In this document: positions 58,704 to 64,000 of the stretch, piece after piece | Position numbering within the stretch: position 1 is the stretch's first letter | How the letters are laid out: each line of letters opens with the position of its first letter | Assembly: GCA_016584305.1 (NCBI GenBank) | Contig: JACEEZ010016253.1 | Location: 967,501-1,031,500 of the forward strand | Direction of reading: 5' to 3' | From: Chionoecetes opilio | Lineage: Eukaryota; Arthropoda; Malacostraca; Decapoda; Majidae | Length of the DNA: 64,000 bases | The notes under the pieces: model-generated | What the model was told of the DNA's origin: nothing | Database searches by the model: none | Seen by the model: only the letters and a program-made list of their open reading frames with translations | Translations under genes and position numbers: made by a program

Positions 58704-60059
58704 TCTATAATAATATAAGCGAAAGTGTGTGGCCCGTACCGAGAGTTGAAGGCGGTAGAGGGACGAACAGCGAGGTAGCGACGAGCGGCATACCTTCAAT
58801 TTGTTACCGAGAGTCGACAGTGGAGGTTGGTTGAGATATCACGCCTGCGACAATATAGTGGCAACAGTGCTGCTTCAAACTGCGTAGCCAGCAGTACGAC
58901 TAAAATAGTGTATAATGCGAATTTGCCCTTATACTCATCAAAAACATCAACAGAAACGTTGCGATCGGCTATGAAGTTGATGAAATATATATTTAATGAA
59001 GTTAATTAACAGTAGAGGCGTGTATACGTAAGTTTCTCTTACCGCTCATGTGAACATATGCGGTAAGAGAACCGTCCTGGCGGGTTCTGGCAGCGACCTT
59101 CATGATGGCGACGGCTCAAGCCGCTACCCACCCCTCTATCCTGAACCTCCTTCATTATTGTCACTAAAATCACTTATTGCCGCATATGTAATACCTAATA
59201 ATCTTATACTTATACTTAAATACATATTGGCAATTTTTTTTTTTACATATCTCTTAATCCCTCCAGATTAGGAATGTAATAAAAATTCATCGAAGGTTGA
59301 GTGAAGACACGGGTATACCCATGTCTTCAACCTTGACCACCAACTTTCCTCGCTGCTCTTCCTTCCAAAACAAACCCCTCTTATGGTAAGCAAAGGTCTG
59401 CCGTTCGTCGTTCGTCGCTCTACCGTCATGACTCTCGGTACGGGCCTGTGTGTGTGTCTGTCTGTGTGTCCACGGTAGGTGCCGCCCCCAGTGGCGGAAT
59501 CCCCTCATATGGCACAGTTTTGGAGCCGGGTCGACCAGGGGAAGGTTTTAAGCCGACTTATAGGATGATCCGATCACTTTTTTTTTCTTTTTTTTTTAGC
59601 AGCCTATTAGCGAGAATTGTGAAGAAAAAAAGTGGATTGCGAGAATTGAGGAAACCTTGATGTAGGGTGATGGGTGATGGGTGAGTGAATGGGTGGGGTG
59701 ATGGGTAATGGGTGTGGGGTGATGGGTGAGTGAATGGGTGGGGGATGATGGGTGATGGGTGAGGGAATAGGTGGGGGGTGATGGGTAATGGGTGAGTGAA
59801 TGGGTGTGTGGTGATGGATAATGGGTGAGTGAATGGGTGGGGGGTGATGGGTAATGGGTGAGTGAATGGATGTGTGGTGATGGGTAAGGCGTTAATACAT
59901 ACATTTCTACATCCATGATTTCAGGAAAGTTAGAAGGGGCTATCTGGAGAGTCTGTGTTTGGTGGGCCGAAGGCCCACCAAACACAGGTGGTGGGCCCAC
60001 CAATAGCCCTCCGCAGGAGCTAGCCAAAAAGTCCGCCCGGAGGGCGGCTTTGCGGCTAG
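58704..60059 (+). mobile_element. Helitron, copy 3 (inside LINE ORF2), itself interrupted
   Basis: A|TCTATAATAATATAAGCG at the left, CTAG|T at 60056-60059. The GT repeat that should follow the start is split by a 716-base element (58731-59446). The remaining interior matches copy 1, with the GGGTGATGGG minisatellite at 59665-59885. Confidence 0.92.
58731..59446. mobile_element. Inverted-repeat element with GGCCCGTACC ends, nested
   Basis: GGCCCGTACCGAGAGT at the left, ACTCTCGGTACGGGCC at the right, inserted in the GT repeat of Helitron copy 3. It also contains a hairpin-like segment (GAAGACACGGGTATACCCATGTCTTC near 59305). Related to the foldback at 22455. No transposase frame. Confidence 0.8.
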
Positions 60060-61646
60060 TATTACATATAGAGGACATAACAAATCACAAGTGCTCTTGA
60101 TGTATTCATTGACAATGCAATCAATTCCTCCTGCCTTATTATTTTTTAATTTATTAATACATTTCTTAATTTGTGATTCAGTTATAGGTGCATCCAGTAT
60201 AATGTTATTATCAAGCATTATCCCTTCAATGGCATTTGGTAAATTAGGGTAATCTTCATCTTCATCAAGTAAACCTTTAAAATTGTCATAAAAAACTTGA
60301 ACAGATATCTGTATGTCTTGTTCTTTGAAGCCCTTTAACAACTGCCTGTAAAACCTTGGATCTTTTTTCTTATTTTCTTTCATTTTTCTGACAACATTCT
60401 CTCTTTCCTTCTGTTTTATTCTTTTTAATTCACTCTTGTATTTTTTACTTTTGATAATCATATTATTATGATTGTCATCAGTTTTTGTAACATTATATTT
60501 ATGTCTAGCCTTATGGTAGTCCTTTCTGCTTTGCCAACACTGAGCATCATAACCAGGCATACTACACTCATTACTGAGCTTAACATAACTTTTTTGTGGT
60601 CTACATGGAAACACCTCTAGTGCTGGGTCTATAAGAACATGCTTCACCTTAGAGTTTAAGTCTGTTACTGACATATCGTGTGCCTCCGTAATAATATCAT
60701 TAAGCTTTTCAACATCTATTTTAGCAATGTATTCCTCTAATTTGTAATTTCTCCATTTTCCTGGCTTACTGTTATCTATTTTGTGCACTTGTGTATTTTG
60801 GTTATTGTTCATCACATCACATCTATGGAAATCCCTAAGTTGAAGCTGTACACCACAGTGGACATTTGATAGCAGGGGGTCAAAATCCATAACCTTGAAA
60901 TTCTGAATTCTACTAAAAAGATATGGTGATCCTATGATATAGTCAACCACAGTGGAATAGACAGTTGTTGCCTTCCCAACTCTATAATCTTCCCCTGTCC
61001 TACCATTAAATATACATATCTGGTTGTTTTTACAGAGTTCTAATAATAACTGGTTAACTATTACATTTCCATCATCATGAAAACCTTCATTTAGGGTAAC
61101 ATAGTCAGGGAAAGTATCTGTATGGGCATTGAAATCACCACACAACAAATGAAAATAGTCAACAGAAAAATCTAGCAAGAAATTATCTATATTATTGAAA
61201 TGTTCAACATTTCCATACCTTGAATTGCTGGGTGGAACATAAACAGAAGAAATAATCAGATGTTTTTGCAAGCCCAAGGCTCTCTTATCCACCTGCAATG
61301 ATAGCAGTGTGACAGACCTCTACGACAAGGCTTTCCACTGTAATTTACTGTCCTTCTTGACTGCAATAAGTAATCCACCAGACTTATACCTACTTAAAAC
61401 ATGTCTGTTTTTGTATGCAATATCAAAACCCAATTTTCCCATACAAATATTTATATTATCCATATCCACATCATCACATCTGGTTTCACACATACAAATA
61501 ACATCATACTTTCCACATTCTTCAGTGAGTTCCTTTGATAATAATTTTCCCTTCAATCCACATACATTAATACTAAGTAGAGATAATATTTTGCTTTCAC
61601 CACTACTCACATCATTCAGCAGTGCCTGCTGTGCCCCATTTCTGGC

Positions 61647-62177
61647 CTATTCTGGTCTACACATGAGGTGATCCAGTTTGAGTCTCTTCCAGTCTGGGGT
61701 AGACACACCTATCTTCACCAGGTCATCTGGGGTTTCTATATACAGAGGTCTATCTGGTGCATCCTTCAGCCAAGCCACTATCTTGCCATCCCGCGTTGCT
61801 GCGTTTTTCACACTTGGCTGCTCCTTCACTATGTTCAGCATCGCAGATCTTAGTGGAGTCAAATCTTCATTTATATATACATTCCTCTGTTTTTTCTTCA
61901 GCTCTGCCTTCCTTTTCAACATTTCATTTCTTTTCTTCCTCTGACAGAATCTTACTATGACAGGTCGACTTCTTCCTTGTTGTTTGTTCCTCCCTATGCG
62001 ATGAGCCACTGACACTTCCTCTTGCCTCAGGGTCACTCCCATGTCAGATGCCAGCTCGATGACCTTGGCCTCCAGTACGTCCTCCGTCTCCTGCTCCTCC
62101 TCATTCAGCCCAAAAATACGTAGGTTGTCCCTGCGTTGGTATTGTTCGAGTTTATCACTCTCGTATCTGTTAGCCAT
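61647..62177 (-). CDS. LINE ORF1 protein (RRM-like)
   Basis: Starts at ATG 62177 (MANRYESDKLEQYQRRDN). An upstream extension of the frame to 62456 is low-complexity and unlikely. Motifs typical of L1-type ORF1 proteins: RRDNLRIFGLNEEE, VSVAHRIGRNKQQGRSRPVI, VRFCQRKKRNEMLKRKAELK, VYINEDLTPLR and DGKIVAWLKD. Such proteins bind the element RNA as chaperones. The frame of 177 codons is open to a stop at 61647 and ends 37 bases before ORF2. Confidence 0.8.
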   Translation of the reverse strand: MANRYESDKLEQYQRRDNLRIFGLNEEEQETEDVLEAKVIELASDMGVTLRQEEVSVAHRIGRNKQQGRSRPVIVRFCQRKKRNEMLKRKAELKKKQRNVYINEDLTPLRSAMLNIVKEQPSVKNAATRDGKIVAWLKDAPDRPLYIETPDDLVKIGVSTPDWKRLKLDHLMCRPE

Positions 62178-62807
62178 GGACTGTCTCTGTGTGTGTGTGT
62201 TCTGGCGTGCGGGTTTATGTGTGCGATACAGTAACAGAGAATAACAAATACATGTAACAGATAAACATATTACATGTAACAGTAAATACGTGTAACAAAT
62301 ACATGTAACAAATACAGTAACAGTGTGCGGGTGTGTACGTAAGTGTGTGCAGGGATGGGGAAGATGTTGGAGACTGCTTGAAACAGGTGAGGATGAGGCT
62401 GGGTGGCGAGCGCTTGAGTGTGGCGGTGACGGAATAGTGCAGCAGAATGAGGCCACTTTGATTTATTGCTTTTATGTTGATTGTGTTTATTTGGCCAAAA
62501 GTTATGTAATGTTATCAACAATACATTTCGATGCACTGCTCTAGTTTCCTTTCCCATAATGTTTTTATTTGATGAAGAAGAAATCAACTCTAAGGTGGCA
62601 CAGAGGACTAGGCTGCGTACGACGGTAAAGCCGACATTCAGGTGATTGCCCTTAATTGTCTCCCAATTTTGGTATATTTAATGTCTTGAGAAGTGGAAGT
62701 GAGGAATGGGCTTCTACCAGTCTTGCGTGACAATTATGCAGGTTTTGTCATGTCGGGATTGCCTGGAGCATCGTCACTACACTGCCCTGAGGCTGTTTGC
62801 TCATGAA

Positions 62808-62811
<4 letters not shown>

Positions 62812-62880
<69 letters not shown>
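62812..62880. repeat. (CT)n microsatellite
   Basis: CT repeat with one TT interruption. Confidence 0.95.
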
Positions 62881-62881
<1 letters not shown>

Positions 62882-63003
62882 CACCCACCTTGCCTCCCAG
62901 ACTGTCCTTGCCAGTTGTCGTCTGCGCTAATCCGAAACTTACTTTAGAACAACGACCGCCAAAGTTGGTAAATAAAGCTGCCATTATGTTTACACGGCGT
63001 AAA

Positions 63004-63195
63004 GCTCCCTTCACACATTCCATAATCGAACCACGATAGCGCCACCAATTTAATTATTGACACTATCATGAAATTTCCACGATAAACGCAGACCACGATA
63101 GCCTCGCAAAAATGTCACGCTGCCTATAAGTATGTGTCATGACGGTCGTACGATGGTCACGATGGAGTTGTGATACCTGTAAGACTAATGCTCGT
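63004..63195. mobile_element. Truncated copy of the CACGATAG inverted-repeat element
   Basis: GCTCCCTTCACACATTCCAT onward matches the right arm of 22711-23725 read in reverse for about 190 bases (ACGATAAACGCAGACCACGA, AGTATGTGTCATGAC). It then diverges. Confidence 0.7.
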
Positions 63196-64000
63196 ATTCG
63201 TAGTCACATACCATGATTGCTCGTGGTAATTAGAGAGAACTGCAACTCCGAAATGCCAGTGGTCGCTGGCAGTTTTAACTCACAATTTGGTGAAAAGTTG
63301 GTCAACTTGAAAGAAAAATATGGGCTTATTCCACTGCACTTAAAACACAAAAGTATAATTTTAAGAACGATTTTCTTCTATATGTATATTGTATAGAAGC
63401 CTGATTCTGTAAAACATGTATTTAACCAAATAACCAAGTAGGTTATAGTTGAGGAGGCGAGGTAAATGTTACTCTATGATATTATACAGTCAATAACGTA
63501 TGTTTAGAAGTTATCTATACCTAGGCAGTCATATGTTCCTGTTATTATTGTGTATCAATCAGATAGAAAGCCTGGAAGTGCAATGAGTCGACGCGTGAAG
63601 TAGCAATGTTTTGATTCAATCTCCCCGCCACAATCTCCCCGCCACCACTCCCCGCCGCGGCGTGTCGCCTCCACAATTATAACCTACATTGTCGCAGCAA
63701 CAAGCCGATTTCGGCATTCTTTATTCTTCGTTTTTCCAAGGCATTGCTTATTGTATTTTGACAAGCGTTTGCCAGACGCAGCAGTACTGTCTTAGAAAAC
63801 AGTGTGAACATCGCCCAAATTTTACATGCCACAATATACATGTAAAAAATATATTAAGCTTTGCTACTCGAGGCGAGTAATTTGCATTAAATTGCTATCT
63901 TAGAACGTTCAATCGTAATGCATGTCATGCATACACTTACTAGAACAACAGAAGAACGTTCTTTTTTAGTATTCAGATGCGGTGCATCAATATTTATCGC
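63196..64000. other. Window end without a supported gene
   Basis: A/T-rich; CAATCTCCCCGCCAC is repeated near 63619-63645. No credible coding region. Confidence 0.5.

Noticed and set aside
62581..62660. Possible tRNA-derived SINE (GTGGCACAGAGGACTAGGCT)
   Set aside because: An A-box-like segment is present but no B box or tRNA fold could be made out.

Overview
The window looks like nuclear DNA of a crustacean, most likely a decapod. Two genes encode short Rebers-Riddiford cuticle proteins of the arthropod type. Other genes are split by introns with GT..AG borders and end in AATAAA or ATTAAA signals. Dinucleotide microsatellites are very dense, short CCTAA tracts occur, and non-LTR retrotransposons, Helitrons, hAT-like and piggyBac-like elements fill most of the space. 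No bacterial operon, CRISPR array, rRNA or functional tRNA gene is visible.

Host genes. (1) A six-exon plus-strand gene (2923-19828) can be assembled because every splice phase agrees. It encodes a secreted, cysteine-rich protein of about 248 residues that resembles a PAN/apple-domain protein. Its 9.6-kb second intron contains a separate intronless reading frame (11215-13110). That frame carries a triplicated motif of unknown family and is interrupted by two in-frame TAG codons. (2) Two paralogous three-exon cuticle genes lie at 38200-39418 and 45283-46368. Both have a perfect TGACGTCA site 28-29 bases upstream of a TATA box. A third, orphan first exon (35783) has lost that promoter.

Mobile DNA, left to right: a hAT-like element with a perfect 8-bp target duplication (1823-2358); piggyBac-like 212-bp MITEs (3427, 36997, 43298); a long foldback family (4365, 14470, 53367); hAT-like ends (13733, 14207, 27424, 55735); tRNA-derived SINEs (16835, 17391); an intronic inverted-repeat element (17817); four Helitron-like units in a row (20120-21855); a THAP-domain DNA transposon in two mirrored copies (24058-26678 and 49804-51679); three copies of one RTE-like LINE with clear target duplications (24646, 46731, 54301); jockey/CR1-like LINEs (10410, 31005, 39727); and a LINE with ORF1 and ORF2 (55974-62650) split by two Helitrons, one of which is itself split by an inverted-repeat element.

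The nested insertions give a relative order of events. Re-joining the LINE reading frame across each Helitron restores reverse transcriptase in frame, which fixes the Helitron ends to the base. The clearest candidates for something undescribed are the intronless triplicated-motif gene, the THAP transposon family and the double-hairpin foldback family.
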